Source: Hydractinia symbiolongicarpus
Taxonomy: Eukaryota > Cnidaria > Hydrozoa > Anthoathecata > Hydractiniidae
Length of the DNA: 64,000 bases
NCBI RefSeq assembly: GCF_029227915.1
Contig: NC_079879.1
Coordinates: forward strand, 31,874,501-31,938,500
Direction: 5' to 3'
Shown: positions 36,441 through 49,245 of the stretch, in pieces
How the letters are laid out: every line of letters starts with the position of its first letter
How positions within the stretch are numbered: position 1 is the stretch's first letter
Notes under the pieces: generated by a model
What the model saw: the letters and a program-made list of their open reading frames with translations, nothing else
Told to the model about the DNA's origin: nothing
Database searches by the model: none
Program-made: the position numbers and the translations under genes

Positions 36441-38640
36441 AAACGCATAAGACTTGTAGTTTTCAAAAATGTTTTCATTTTTGATAAGACGCTGAATAAA
36501 AGAAGTTTAATTGCCGGCAAACGAAAACCTGCGATTTCCCGTAAATCCCGGACTCGGCCCGTATAGTCAAAAGTATACAAAGAAAGTACCCGGGGAGTAA
36601 ACTCAATTCCCAAACGATTTTTTAAAATATTCTTTCACCACTAAAGCCCATGAGACTTGTAGTTTTTAAAAATGTTTTCATTTTTGATGAGACGCTGAAT
36701 AATAGAAGTTTAATCGCCGGCAAACGAAAACCCGCGATTTCCCGTAAATCCCGAACTCGGCCCGTATAGTCAAAAGTATACAAAGAAAGTACCCAGGGAG
36801 TAAACTCATTTCCCGAACGATTTTTTAAATTATTTTTTCACCACTAAAACGCATGAGACTTGTAGTTTTTAAAAATGTTTTCATTTTTGATGAGACGCTT
36901 AATGAAAGAGGTTTAATCGCCGCCAAACGGAATCCCGCGATTTCCCGTAAATCCCGGGCTTGGCCCGTATAGTAGAATGTATACAAAGAAAGTACCCAAG
37001 GAGTAAACTCATTTCCCGAGCGACTTTTTTAAATTTTTCTTTCACCACTAAAACGCATGAGACTTGTAGTTTTCAAAAATGTTTTCATTTTTGATGAAAC
37101 GCTTAATGAAAGAGGTTTAATCGCCGGCAAACGAAAACCCGCGATTTCCCGTAAATCCCGGGCTTGGCCCGTATAGTCGAATGTATACAAAGAAAGTACC
37201 CTGTGAGTAAACTCATTTCCAAAACGATTTTTTATGTTATTTTTTCACCACTAAAACGCATAAGACTTGTAGTTTTCAAAAATGTTTTCATTTTTGATGA
37301 GACGCTGAATAATAGAAGTTTAATCGCCGGCAAACGAAAACCCGCGATTTCCCGTAAATCCCGAACTCGGCCCGTATAGTCAAAAGTATACAAAGAAAGT
37401 ACCCAGGGAGTAAACTCATTTCCCGAACGATTTTTTAAATTATTTTTTCACCACTAAAACCCATGAGACTTGTAGTTTTCAAAAATGTCTTCATTTTTTA
37501 TAAGACGCTTGATGAAAGAGGTTTAATCGCCGGCAAACGAAAACCAGCGATTTTCCCTAAATCCCGGGCTTGGCCCGTGTAGTCGAATGTATACAAAGAA
37601 AGTACCCAGGGAGTAAACTCATTTCCCGCACGATTTTTTAAATTATTTTTTCACCACTAAAACGCATGAGACTTGCAGTTTTCAAACTTGTTTTCATTTT
37701 TGATGAGAAGCTGAATAAAAGAAGTTTAATCGCCGCCAAACGAAAACCCGCGATTTCCCGTAAATCCCGGGCTTGGCCCGTATAGTAGAATGTATACAAA
37801 GAAAGTACCCAAGGAGTAAACTCATTTCCCGAACGATTTTTTAAATTTTTTTTTCACCACTAAAACCCATGAGACTTGTAGTTTTCAAAAATGTCTTCAT
37901 TTTTTATAAGACGCTTGATGAAAGAGGTTTAATCGCCGGCAAACGAAAACCAGCGATTTCCCCTAAATCCCGGGCTTGGCCCGTGTAGTCGAATGTATAC
38001 AAAGAAAGTATCCAGGGAGTAAACTCATTTCCCGAACGATTTTTTAAAATATTTTTTCACCACTAAAACGCATGAGACTTGCAGTTTTCAAACTTGTTTT
38101 CATTTTTGATGAGACGCTGAATAAAAGAAGTTTAATCGCCGCCAAACGAAAACCCGCGATTTCCCGTAAATCCCGGGCTTGGCCCGTATAGTAGAATGTA
38201 TACAAAGAAAGTACCCAAGGAGTAAACTCATTTCCCGAGCGATTTTTTAAATTTTTTTTTCACCACTAAAACGCATGAGACTTGTAGTTTTCAAAAATGT
38301 TTTCATTTTTGATGAGACGCTTAATGAAAGATGTTTAATCGCCGGCAAACGAAAACCCGCGATTTCCCGTAAATCCCGGGCTTAGCCCGTATAGTCGAAT
38401 GTATAAAAAGAAAGTACCCTGTGAGTAAACTCATTTCCAGAACGATTTTTTAAATTATTTTTTCACCACTAAAACGCATAAGACTTGTAGTTTTTAAAAA
38501 TGTTTTCATTTTTGATGAGACGCTTAATGAAAGAGGTTTAATCGCCGGCAAACGAAAACCCGCGATTTCCCGTAAATCCCGGGCTTGGCCCGTATAGTCG
38601 AATGTATAAAAAGAAAGTACCCTGTGAGTAAACTCATTTC
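36441..38640 (+). repeat. Mixed satellite block with a local dimer repeat
   Basis: About eleven monomers. The rare ATGTCTTCATTTTTTATAAG occurs at 37485 and 37891, exactly 406 bp apart, showing a duplicated dimer with CCAGCGATTTTCCCTAAAT and CCAGCGATTTCCCCTAAAT. CTGAATAATAGAAG near 36696 and 37309 marks another pair of related monomers three units apart. Confidence 0.7.
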
Positions 38641-39734
38641 CAGAACGATTTTTTAAATTACTTTTTCACCACTAAAACGCATTAGACTTGTAGTTTTCAA
38701 AAATGTTTTCATTTTTGATGAGACGCTGAATAAAAGAAGTTTAATCGCCGGCAAACGAAAACCCGCAATTTCCCGAAAATCCCGGGCTTGGCCCGTTTAG
38801 TCAAAAGCATACAAAAAAGTACCCAGGGAGTAAACTCATTTCCCGAACGATTTTTTAAATTATTTTTTCACCACTAAAACGCATGAGACTTGCAGTTTTC
38901 AAACTTGTTTTCATTTTTGATGAGACCCTGAATAAAAGAGGTTTAATCGCCGGCAAACGAAAACCAGCGATTTCCCATAAATCCCGGGCTTGGCCCGTGT
39001 AGTCGAATGTATACAAAGAAAGTACCCAGGGAGTAAACTCATTTCCCGAACGATTTTTTAAATTTTTTTTTCACCACTAAAACGCATGAGACTTGTAGTT
39101 TTCAAAAATGTTTTCATTTTTGATGAGACGCTTAATGAAAGAGGTTTAATCGCCGGCAAACGAAAACCAGCGATTTCCCGTAAATCCCGGGCTTGGCCCG
39201 AATAGTCGAATGTATAAAAAGAAAGTACCCTGTGAGTAAACTCATTTCCAGAACGATTTTTTAAATTATTTTTTCACCACTAAAACGCATAAGACTTGTA
39301 GTTTTCAAAAATGTTTTCATTTTTGATGAGACGCTGAATAAAAGATGTTTAATCGCCGGCAAACGAAAACCTGCGATTTCCCGTAAATCCCAGACTCGGC
39401 CCGTATAGTCAAAAGTATACAAAGAAAGTACCCAGGAAGTAAACTCATTTCCCGAACGATTTTTTAAATTATCTTTTCACCACTAAAGCGCATGACACTT
39501 GCAGTTTTCAAAAATGTTTTCATTTTTGATGAGACGCTTAATGAAAGAGGTTTAATCGCCGCCAAACGAAATCCCGCGATTTCCCGTAAATCCCGGGCTT
39601 GGCCCGTATAGTCGAATGTATACAAAGAAAGTACCCAAGGAGTAAACTCATTTCCCGAGCGACTTTTTTAAATTTTTCTTTCACCACTAAAACGCATGAG
39701 ACTTGTAGTTTTCAAAAATGTTTTCATTTTTGAT
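38641..39734 (+). repeat. Dispersed duplication, copy 1 (partner 43311-44404)
   Basis: About 1.1 kb recurs at an offset of 4,670 bp (23 monomers). Shared private markers are CCCGCAATTTCCCG, GCATACAAAAAAGTACC, CCAGCGATTTCCCATAAAT, CCCGAATAGTC and AAAAGATGTTTAATCG. The copies are not adjacent. They are separated by about 3.6 kb of other satellite classes. Confidence 0.82.
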
Positions 39735-40950
39735 GAAACGCTTAATGAAAGTGGTTTAATCGCCGGCAAACGAAAACCCGCGATTTCCCGTAAATCCCGG
39801 GCTTGGCCCGTATAGTCGAATGTATACAAAGAAAGTACCCTGTGAGTAAACTCATTTCCAAAACGATTTTTTATATTATTTTTTCACCACTAAAACGCAT
39901 AAGACTTGTAGTTTTCAAAAATGTTTTCATTTTTGATAAGACGCTGAATAAAAGAAGTTTAATCGCCGGCAAACGAAAACCTGCGATTTCCCGTAAATCC
40001 CGGATTCGGCCCGTATAGTCAAAAGTATACAAAGAAAGTACCCGGGGAGTAAACTCATTTCCCAAACGATTTTTTAAAATATTCTTTCACCACTAAAGCC
40101 CATGAGACTTGTAGTTTTTAAAAATGTTTTCATTTTTGATGAGACGCTTAATGAAAGATGTTTAATCGCCGGCAAACGAAAACCCGCGATTTCCCGTAAA
40201 TCCCGGGCTTAGCCCGTATAGTCGAATGTATAAAAAGAAAGTACCCTGTGAGTAAACTCATTTCCAGAACGATTTTTTAAATTATGTTTTCACCACTAAA
40301 ACGCATAAGACTTGTAGTTTTCAAAAATGTTTTCATTTTTGATGAGACGCTGAATAAAAGAAGTTTAATCGCCGGCAAACGAAAACCCGCGATTTCCCGA
40401 AAATCCCGGGCTTGGCCCGTTTAGTCAAAAGTATACAAAGAAAGTACCCAGGGAGTAAACTCATTTCCTGAACGATTTTTTAAATTATTTTTTCACCACT
40501 AAAACGCATGAGACTTGCAGTTTTCAAACTTGTTTTCATTTTTGATGAGACGCTGAATAAAACAAGTTTAATCGCCGCCAAACGAAAACCCGCGATTTCC
40601 CGTAAATCCTGGGCTTGGCCCGTATAGTCGAATGTATACAAAGAAAGTACCCAAGGAGTAAACTCATTTCCCGAGCGACTTTTTTAAATTTTTCTTTCAC
40701 CACTAAAACGCATGAGACTTGTAGTTTTCAAAAATGTTTTCATTTTTGATGAGACGCTTAATGAAAGAGGTTTAATCGCCGCCAAACGAAATCCCGCGAT
40801 TTCCCGTAAATCCCGGCCTTGGCCCGTATAGTCGAATGTATACAAAGAAAGTACCCAAGGAGTAAACTCATTTCCCGAGCGACTTTTTTAAATTTTTCTT
40901 TCACCACTAAAACGCATGAGACTTGTAGTTTTCAAAAATGTTTTCATTTT
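39735..40950 (+). repeat. 6-mer HOR, unit 1 (1,220-bp period)
   Basis: The TGATGAAACG and GAAAGTGGTTTAATCG marker at 39731 returns at 40951, 1,220 bp later. The unit includes CCCGGATTCGGCCC near 40000, CCCGGGGAG near 40041 and GCTTAGCCCG near 40207. Confidence 0.78.
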
Positions 40951-41559
40951 TGATGAAACGCTTAATGAAAGTGGTTTAATCGCCGGCAAACGAAAACCCG
41001 CGATTTCCCGTAAATCCCGGGCTTGGCCCGTATAGTCGAATGTATACAAAGAAAGTACCCTGTGAGTAAACTCATTTCCAAAACGATTTTTTATATTATT
41101 TTTTCACCACTAAAACGCATAAGACTTGTAGTTTTCAAAAATGTTTTCATTTTTGATAAGACGCTGAATAAAAGAAGTTTAATCGCCGGCAAACGAAAAC
41201 CTGCGATTTCCCGTAAATCCCGGACTCGCCCCGTATAGTCAAAAGTATACAAAGAAAGTACCCGGGGAGTAAACTCATTTCCCAAACGATTTTTTAAAAT
41301 ATTCTTTCACCACTAAAGCCCATGAGACTTGTAGTTTTTAAAAATGTTTTCATTTTTGATGAGACGCTTAATGAAAGATGTTTAATCGCCGGCAAACGAA
41401 AACCCGCGATTTCCCGTAAATCCCGGGCTTAGCCCGTATAGTCGAATGTATAAAAACAAAGTACCCTGTGAGTAAACTCATTTCCAGAACGATTTTTTAA
41501 ATTATGTTTTCACCACTAAAACGCATAAGACTTGTAGTTTTCAAAAATGTTTTCATTTT
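40951..41559 (+). repeat. 6-mer HOR, unit 2, truncated to three monomers
   Basis: The first half of the 6-mer is present, then the unit restarts at 41560 with TGATGAAACG, only 609 bp on. This is a half-unit and a sign of exchange within the HOR. Confidence 0.78.
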
Positions 41560-42780
41560 TGATGAAACGCTTAATGAAAGTGGTTTAATCGCCGGCAAAC
41601 GAAAACCCGCGATTTCCCGTAAATCCCGGGCTAGGCCCGTATAGTCGAATGTATACAAAGAAAGTACCCTGTGAGTAAACTCATTTCCAAAACGATTTTT
41701 TATATTATTTTTTCACCACTAAAACGCATAAGACTTGTAGTTTTCAAAAATGTTTTCATTTTTGATAAGACGCTGAATAAAAGAAGTTTAATCGCCGGCA
41801 AACGAAAACCTGCGATTTCCCGTGAATCCCGGACTCGGCCCGTATAGTCAAAAGTATACAAAGAAAGTACCCGGGGAGTAAACTCATTTCCCAAACGATT
41901 TTTTAAAATATTCTTTCACCACTAAAGCCCATGAGACTTGTAGTTTTTAAAAATGTTTTCATTTTTGATGAGACGCTTAATGAAAGATGTTTAATCGCCG
42001 GCAAACGAAAACCCGCGATTTCCCGTAAATCCCGGGCTTGGCCCGTATAGTCGAATGTATAAAAAGAAAGTACCCTGTGAATAAACTCATTTCCAGAACG
42101 ATTTTTTAAATTATGTTTTCACCACTTAAACGCATAAGACTTGTAGTTTTCAAAAATGTTTTCATTTTTGATGAGACGCTGAATAAAAGAATTTTAATCG
42201 CCGGCAAACGAAAACCCGCGATTTCCCGAAAATCCCGGGCTTGGCCCGTTTAGTCAAAAGTATACAAAGAAAGTACCCAGGGAGTAAACTCATTTCCCGA
42301 ACGATTTTTTAAATTATTTTTTCACCACTAAAACGCATGAGACTTGCAGTTTTCAAACTTGTTTTCATTTTTGATGAGACGCTGAATAAAAGAAGTTTAA
42401 TCGCCGCCAAACGAAAACCCGCGATTTCCCTTAAATCCCGGGCTTGGCCCGTATAGTCGAATGTATACAAAGAAAGTACCCAAGGAGTAAACTCATTTCC
42501 CGAACGATTTTTTAAATTTTTTTTTCACCACTAAAACGCATGAGACTTGTAGTTTTCAAAAATGTTTTCATTTTTAATGAGACGCTTAAGGAAAGATGTT
42601 TAATCGCCGGCAAACGAAAACCCGCGATTTCCCGTAAATCACGGGCTAGGCCCGTATAGTCGAATGTATACAAAGAAAGTACCCTGTGAGTAAACTCCTT
42701 TCCAGAACGATTTTTTAAATTACTTCTTCACCACTGAAACGCATAAGACTTGTAGTTTTCAAAAATGTTTTCATTTTTGA
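41560..42780 (+). repeat. 6-mer HOR, unit 3
   Basis: The unit matches 39731 onward at an offset of 1,829 bp (nine monomers). It carries private changes CCACTTAAACG near 42122, AAAAGAATTTTAATCG near 42184 and GGAAAGATG near 42590, and decays toward its end. Confidence 0.7.
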
Positions 42781-43310
42781 TGGGACGCTGAATAAAAGAA
42801 GTTTAATCGCCGGCAAACGAAAAGCCGCGATTTCCCGAAAATCCCGGGCTTGGCCCGTTTAGTCAAAAGTATACAAAGAAAGTACCCAGGGAGTAAACTT
42901 ATTTCCCGAACGATTTTTTATATTATTTTTTCACCACTAAAACGCATGAGACTTGTAGTTTTCAAAAATGTTTTCATTTTTGATGGGACGCTGAATAAAA
43001 GAAGTTTAATCGCCGGCAAACGAAAACCCGCGATTTCCGTAAATCCCGGACTCGGCCCGTATAGTCAAAAGTATACAAAGAAAGTACCCAGGGAGTAAAC
43101 TCATTTCCCGAACGATTTTTTATATTATTTTTTCACCACTAAAACGCATGAGATTTGTAGTTTTTAAAAATGTTTTCATTTTTGATGAGACGCTTAATGA
43201 AAGAGGTTTAATCGCCGGCAAACGAAAACCCGCGATTTCCCGTAAATCCTGGGCTTGGCCCGTATAGTCGAATGTATAAAAAGAAATTACCCTGTGAGTA
43301 AACTCATTTC
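42781..43310 (+). repeat. Mixed satellite monomers
   Basis: About 2.6 monomers. One copy has GCGATTTCCGTAAATC near 43031, missing one C of the usual CCCG. That frameshift joins two reading frames, so an 82-codon open frame there is only an indel effect. GATGGGACGC monomers here resemble those at 50-56 kb. Confidence 0.7.
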
Positions 43311-44404
43311 CAGAACGATTTTTTAAATTACTTTTTCACCACTAAAACGCATTAGACTTGTAGTTTTCAAAAATGTTTTCATTTTTGATGAGACGCTGAA
43401 TAAAAGAAGTTTAATCGCCGGCAAACGAAAACCCGCAATTTCCCGAAAATCCCGGGCTTGGCCCGTTTAGTCAAAAGCATACAAAAAAGTACCCAGGGAG
43501 TAAACTAATTTCCCGAACGATTTTTTAAATTATTTTTTCACCACTAAAACGCATGAGACTTGCAGTTTTCAAACTTGTTTTCATTTTTGATGAGACGCTG
43601 AATAAAAGAGGTTTAATCGCCGGCAAACGAAAACCAGCGATTTCCCATAAATCCCGGGCTTGGCCCGTGTAGTCGAATGTATACAAAGAAAGTACCCAGG
43701 GAGTAAACTCATTTCCCGAACGATTTTTTAATTTTTTTTTTCACCACTAAAACGCATGAGACTTGTAGTTTTCAAAAATGTTTTCATTTTTGATGAGACG
43801 CTTAATGAAAGAGGTTTAATCGCCGGCAAACGAAAACCAGCGATTTCCCGTAAATCCCGGGCTTGGCCCGAATAGTCTAATGTATAAAAAGAAAGTACCC
43901 TGTGAGTAAACTCATTTCCAGAACGATTTTTTAAATTATTTTTTCACCACTAAAACGCATAAGACTTGTAGTTTTCAAAAATGTTTTCATTTTTGATGAG
44001 ACGCTGAATAAAAGATGTTTAATCGCCGGCAAACGAAAACCTGCGATTTCCCGTAAATCCCAGACTCGGCCCGTATAGTCAAAAGTATACAAAGAAAGTA
44101 CCCAGGAAGTAAACTCATTTCCCGAACGATTTTTTAAATTATCTTTTCACCACTAAAGCGCATGACACTTGCAGTTTTCAAAAATGTTTTCATTTTTGAT
44201 GAGACGCTTAATGAAAGAGGTTTAATCGCCGCCAAACGAAATCCCGCGATTTCCCGTAAATCCCGGGCTTGGCCCGTATAGTCGAATGTATACAAAGAAA
44301 GTACCCAAGGAGTAAACTCATTTCCCGAGCGACTTTTTTAAATTTTTCTTTCACCACTAAAACGCATGAGACTTGTAGTTTTCAAAAATGTTTTTATTTT
44401 TGAT
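43311..44404 (+). repeat. Dispersed duplication, copy 2 (partner 38641-39734)
   Basis: This is a copy of 38641-39734 at an offset of 4,670 bp. Small differences are GTAAACTAATTTCCC near 43502 and AATAGTCTAATG near 43872. Its right end overlaps the start of the next 13-mer HOR. Confidence 0.82.
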
Positions 44405-46603
44405 GAAACGCTTAATGAAAGAGGGTTAATCGCCGGCAAACGAAAACCCGCGATTTCCCGTAAATCCCGGGCTTAGCCCGTATAGTCGAATGTATACAAA
44501 GAAAGTACCCTGTGAGTAAACTCATTTCCAAAACGATTTTTTATATTATTTTTTCACCACTAAAACGCATAAGACTTGTAGTTTTCAAAAATGTTTTCAT
44601 TTTTGATGAGACGCTGAATAATAGAAGTTTAATCGTCGGCAAACGAAAACCCGCGATTTCCCGTAAATCCCGGACTCGGCCCGTATAGTCAAAAGTATAC
44701 AAAGAAAGTACCCAGGGAGTAAACTCATTTCCCGAACGATTTTTTAAATTATTTTTTCACCACTAAAACGCATGAGACTTGTAGTTTTTAAAAATGTTTT
44801 CATTTTTGATGAGACGCTTAATGAAAGAGGTTTAATCGCCGCCAAACGAAATCCCGCGATTTCCCGTAAATCCCGGGCTTGGCCCGTATAGTCGAATGTA
44901 TACAAAGAAAGTACCCAAGGAGTAAACTCATTTCCCGAGCGACTTTTTTAAATTTTTCTTTCACCACTAAAACGCATGAGACTTGTAGTTTTCAAAAATG
45001 TTTTCATTTTTGATGAAACGCTTAATGAAAGAGGTTTAATCGCCGGCAAACGAAAACCCGCGATTTCCCGTAAATCCCGGGCTTAGCCCGTATAGTCGAA
45101 TGTATACAAAGAAAGTACCCTGTGAGTAAACTCATCTCCAAAACGATTTTTTATATTATTTTTTCACCACTAAAACGCATAAGACTTGTAGTTTTCAAAA
45201 ATGTTTTCATTTTTGATGAGACGCTGAATAATAGAAGTTTAATCGCCGGCAAACGAAAACCCGCGATTTCCCGTAAATCCCGGACTCGGCCCGTATAGTC
45301 AAAAGTATACAAAGAAAGTACCCAGGGAGTAAACTCATTTCCCGAACGATTTTTTAAATTATTTTTTCACCACTAAAACGCATGAGACTTGTAATTTTTA
45401 AAAATGTTTTCATTTTTGATGAGACGCTTAATGAAAGAGGTTTAATCGCCGGCAAACGAAAACCAGCGATTTCCCATAAATCCCGGGCTTGGCCCGTGTA
45501 GTCGAATGTATACAAAGAAAGTACCCAGGGAGTAAACTCATTTCCCGAACGATTTTTTAATTTTTTTTTTCACCACTAAAACGCATGAGACTTGTAGTTT
45601 TCAAAAATGTTTTCATTTTTGATGAGACGCTTAATGAAAGAGGTTTAATCGCCGGCAAACGAAAACCAGCGATTTCCCGTAAATCCCGTGCTTGGCTCGA
45701 ATAGTCAAATGTATAAAAAGAAAGTACCCTGTGAGTAAACTCATTTCCAGAACGATTTTTTAAATTTTTTTTTCACCACTAAAACGCATAAGACTTGTAG
45801 TTTTCAAAAATGTTTTCATTTTTGATGAGACGCTGAATAAAAGATGTTTAATCGCCGGCAAACGAAAACCTGCGATTTCCCGTAAATCCCAGACTCGGCC
45901 CGTATAGTCAAAAGTATACAAAGAAAGTACCCAGGAAGTAAACTCATTTCCCGAACGATTTTTTAAATTATCTTTTCACCACTAAAGCGCATGACACTTG
46001 CAGTTTTCAAAAATGTTTTCATTTTTGATGAGACGCTTAATGAAAGAGGTTTAATCGCCGCCAAACGAAATCCCGCGATTTCCCGTAAATCCGGGGCTTG
46101 GCCCGTATAGTCGAATGTATACAAAGAAAGTACCCAAGGAGTAAACTCATTTCCCGAGCGACTTTTTTAAATTATTTTTTCACCACTAAAACGCATAAGA
46201 CTTGTAGTTTTCAAAAATGTTTTCATTTTTGATGAGACGCTGAATAAAAGAAGTTTAATCGCCGGCAAACAAAAACCCGCGATTTCCCGAAAATCCCGGG
46301 CTTGGCCCGTTTAGTCAAAAGTATACAAAGAAAGTACCCAGGGAGTAAACTCATTTCCCGAACGATTTTTTAAATTATTTTTTCACCACTAAAACGCATG
46401 AGACTTGCAGTTTTCAAACTTGTTTTCAGTTTTGATTAGACGCTGAATAAAAGAAGTTTAATCGCCGCCAAACGAAAACCTGCGATTTCCCGTAAATCCC
46501 GGCCTTGGCCCGTATAGTAGAATGTATACAAAGAAAGTACCCAAGGAGTAAACTCATTTCCCGAACGATTTTTTAAATTTTTTTTTTACCACTAAAACGC
46601 ATG
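43962..46603 (+). repeat. Second 13-mer HOR, unit 1 (2,642 bp)
   Basis: This unit of thirteen monomers repeats directly after. Private markers shared at a constant 2,642-bp offset are GAGGGTTAATCG (about 44422), AATCGTCGGC (about 44631), CTCATCTCCAAAACG (about 45132), TTGTAATTTTTAAAAATG (about 45389), CCCGTGCTTGGCTCG (about 45686), TCCGGGGCTTGG (about 46090) and TCAGTTTTGATTAGAC (about 46426). A nested 610-bp trimer repeat is marked by TGATGAAACG at 44401 and 45011. It is unlike the 28-33 kb 13-mer in monomer order. Confidence 0.92.
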
Positions 46604-49245
46604 AGACTTGTAGTTTTCAAAAATGTTTTCATTTTTGATGAGACGCTGAATAAAAGATGTTTAATCGCCGGCAAACGAAAACCTGCGATTTCCCGTAAAT
46701 CCCAGACTCGGCCCGTATAGTCAAAAGTATACAAAGAAAGTACCCAGGAAGTAAACTCATTTCCCGAACGATTTTTTAAATTATCTTTTCACCACTAAAG
46801 CGCATGACACTTGCAGTTTTCAAAAATGTTTTCATTTTTGATGAGACGCTTAATGAAAGAGGTTTAATCGCCGCCAAACGAAATCCCGCGATTTCCCGTA
46901 AATCCCGGGCTTGGCCCGTATAGTCGAATGTATACAAAGAAAGTACCCAAGGAGTAAACTCATTTCCCGAGCGACTTTTTTAAATTTTTCTTTCACCACT
47001 AAAACGCATGAGACTTGTAGTTTTCAAAAATGTTTTTATTTTTGATGAAACGCTTAATGAAAGAGGGTTAATCGCCGGCAAACGAAAACCCGCGATTTCC
47101 CGTAAATCCCGGGCTTAGCCCGTATAGTCGAATGTATACAAAGAAAGTACCCTGTGAGTAAACTCATTTCCAAAACGATTTTTTATATTATTTTTTCACC
47201 ACTAAAACGCATAAGACTTGTAGTTTTCAAAAATGTTTTCATTTTTGATGAGACGCTGAATAATAGAAGTTTAATCGTCGGCAAACGAAAACCCGCGATT
47301 TCCCGTAAATCCCGGACTCGGCCCGTATAGTCAAAAGTATACAAAGAAAGTACCCAGGGAGTAAACTCATTTCCCGAACGATTTTTTAAATTATTTTTTC
47401 ACCACTAAAACGCATGAGACTTGTAGTTTTTAAAAATGTTTTCATTTTTGATGAGACGCTTAATGAAAGAGGTTTAATCGCCGCCAAACGAAATCCCGCG
47501 ATTTCCCGTAAATCCCGGGCTTGGCCCGTATAGTCGAATGTATACAAAGAAAGTACCCAAGGAGTAAACTCATTTCCCGAGCGACTTTTTTAAATTTTTC
47601 TTTCACCACTAAAACGCATGAGACTTGTAGTTTTCAAAAATGTTTTCATTTTTGATGAAACGCTTAATGAAAGAGGTTTAATCGCCGGCAAACGAAAACC
47701 CGCGATTTCCCGTAAATCCCGGGCTTAGCCCGTATAGTCGAATGTATACAAAGAAAGTACCCTGTGAGTAAACTCATCTCCAAAACGATTTTTTATATTA
47801 TTTTTTCACCACTAAAACGCATAAGACTTGTAGTTTTCAAAAATGTTTTCATTTTTGATGAGACGCTGAATAATAGAAGTTTAATCGCCGGCAAACGAAA
47901 ACCCGCGATTTCCCGTAAATCCCGGACTCGGCCCGTATAGTCAAAAGTATACAAAGAAAGTACCCAGGGAGTAAACTCATTTCCCGAACGATTTTTTAAA
48001 TTATTTTTTCACTACTAAAACGCATGAGACTTGTAATTTTTAAAAATGTTTTCATTTTTGATGAGACGCTTAATGAAAGAGGTTTAATCGCCGGCAAACG
48101 AAAACCAGCGATTTCCCATAAATCCCGGGCTTGGCCCGTGTAGTCGAATGTATACAAAGAAAGTACCCAGGGAGTAAACTCATTTCCCGAACGATTTTTT
48201 AATTTTTTTTTTCACCACTAAAACGCATGAGACTTGTAGTTTTCAAAAATGTTTTCATTTTTGATGAGACGCTTAATGAAAGAGGTTTAATCGCCGGCAA
48301 ACGAAAACCAGCGATTTCCCGTAAATCCCGTGCTTGGCTCGAATAGTCAAATGTATAAAAAGAAAGTACCCTGTGAGTAAACTCATTTCCAGAACGATTT
48401 TTTAAATTTTTTTTTCACCACTAAAACGCATAAGACTTGTAGTTTTCAAAAATGTTTTCATTTTTGATGAGACGCTGAATAAAAGATGTTTAATCGCCGG
48501 CAAACGAAAACCTGCGATTTCCCGTAAATCCCAGACTCGGCCCGTATAGTCAAAAGTATACAAAGAAAGTACCCAGGAAGTAAACTCATTTCCCGAACGA
48601 TTTTTTAAATTATCTTTTCACCACTAAAGCGCATGACACTTGCAGTTTTCAAAAATGTTTTCATTTTTGATGAGACGCTTAATGAAAGAGGTTTAATCGC
48701 CGCCAAACGAAATCCCGCGATTTCCCGTAAATCCGGGGCTTGGCCCGTATAGTCGAATGTATACAAAGAAAGTACCCAAGGAGTAAACTCATTTCCCGAG
48801 CGACTTTTTTAAATTATTTTTTCACCACTAAAACGCATAAGACTTGTAGTTTTCAAAAATGTTTTCATTTTTGATGAGACGCTGAATAAAAGAAGTTTAA
48901 TCGCCGGCAAACAAAAACCCGCGATTTCCCGAAAATCCCGGGCTTGGCCCGTTTAGTCAAAAGTATACAAAGAAAGTACCCAGGGAGTAAACTCATTTCC
49001 CGAACGATTTTTTAAATTATTTTTTCACCACTAAAACGCATGAGACTTGCAGTTTTCAAACTTGTTTTCAGTTTTGATTAGACGCTGAATAAAAGAAGTT
49101 TAATCGCCGCCAAACGAAAACCTGCGATTTCCCGTAAATCCCGGCCTTGGCCCGTATAGTAGAATGTATACAAAGAAAGTACCCAAGGAGTAAACTCATT
49201 TCCCGAACGATTTTTTAAATTTTTTTTTTACCACTAAAACGCATG
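46604..49245 (+). repeat. Second 13-mer HOR, unit 2 (2,642 bp)
   Basis: This is a near-identical tandem copy of 43962-46603. The clear difference I saw is TTTTCACTACTAAAACG near 48007 where unit 1 has TTTTCACCACTAAAACG. The crossover lies in the shared stretch around 46604-46645, since the left flank reads CATAAGAC and the unit boundary reads CATGAGAC. Confidence 0.92.

Noticed and set aside
42850-43098. An 82-codon open frame, and a similar 84-codon one at 62948-63202
   Set aside because: Each is caused by an indel inside a monomer (a lost C near 43036; the 20-bp deletion at 63140) that shifts the frame past the usual stop. They are not genes.
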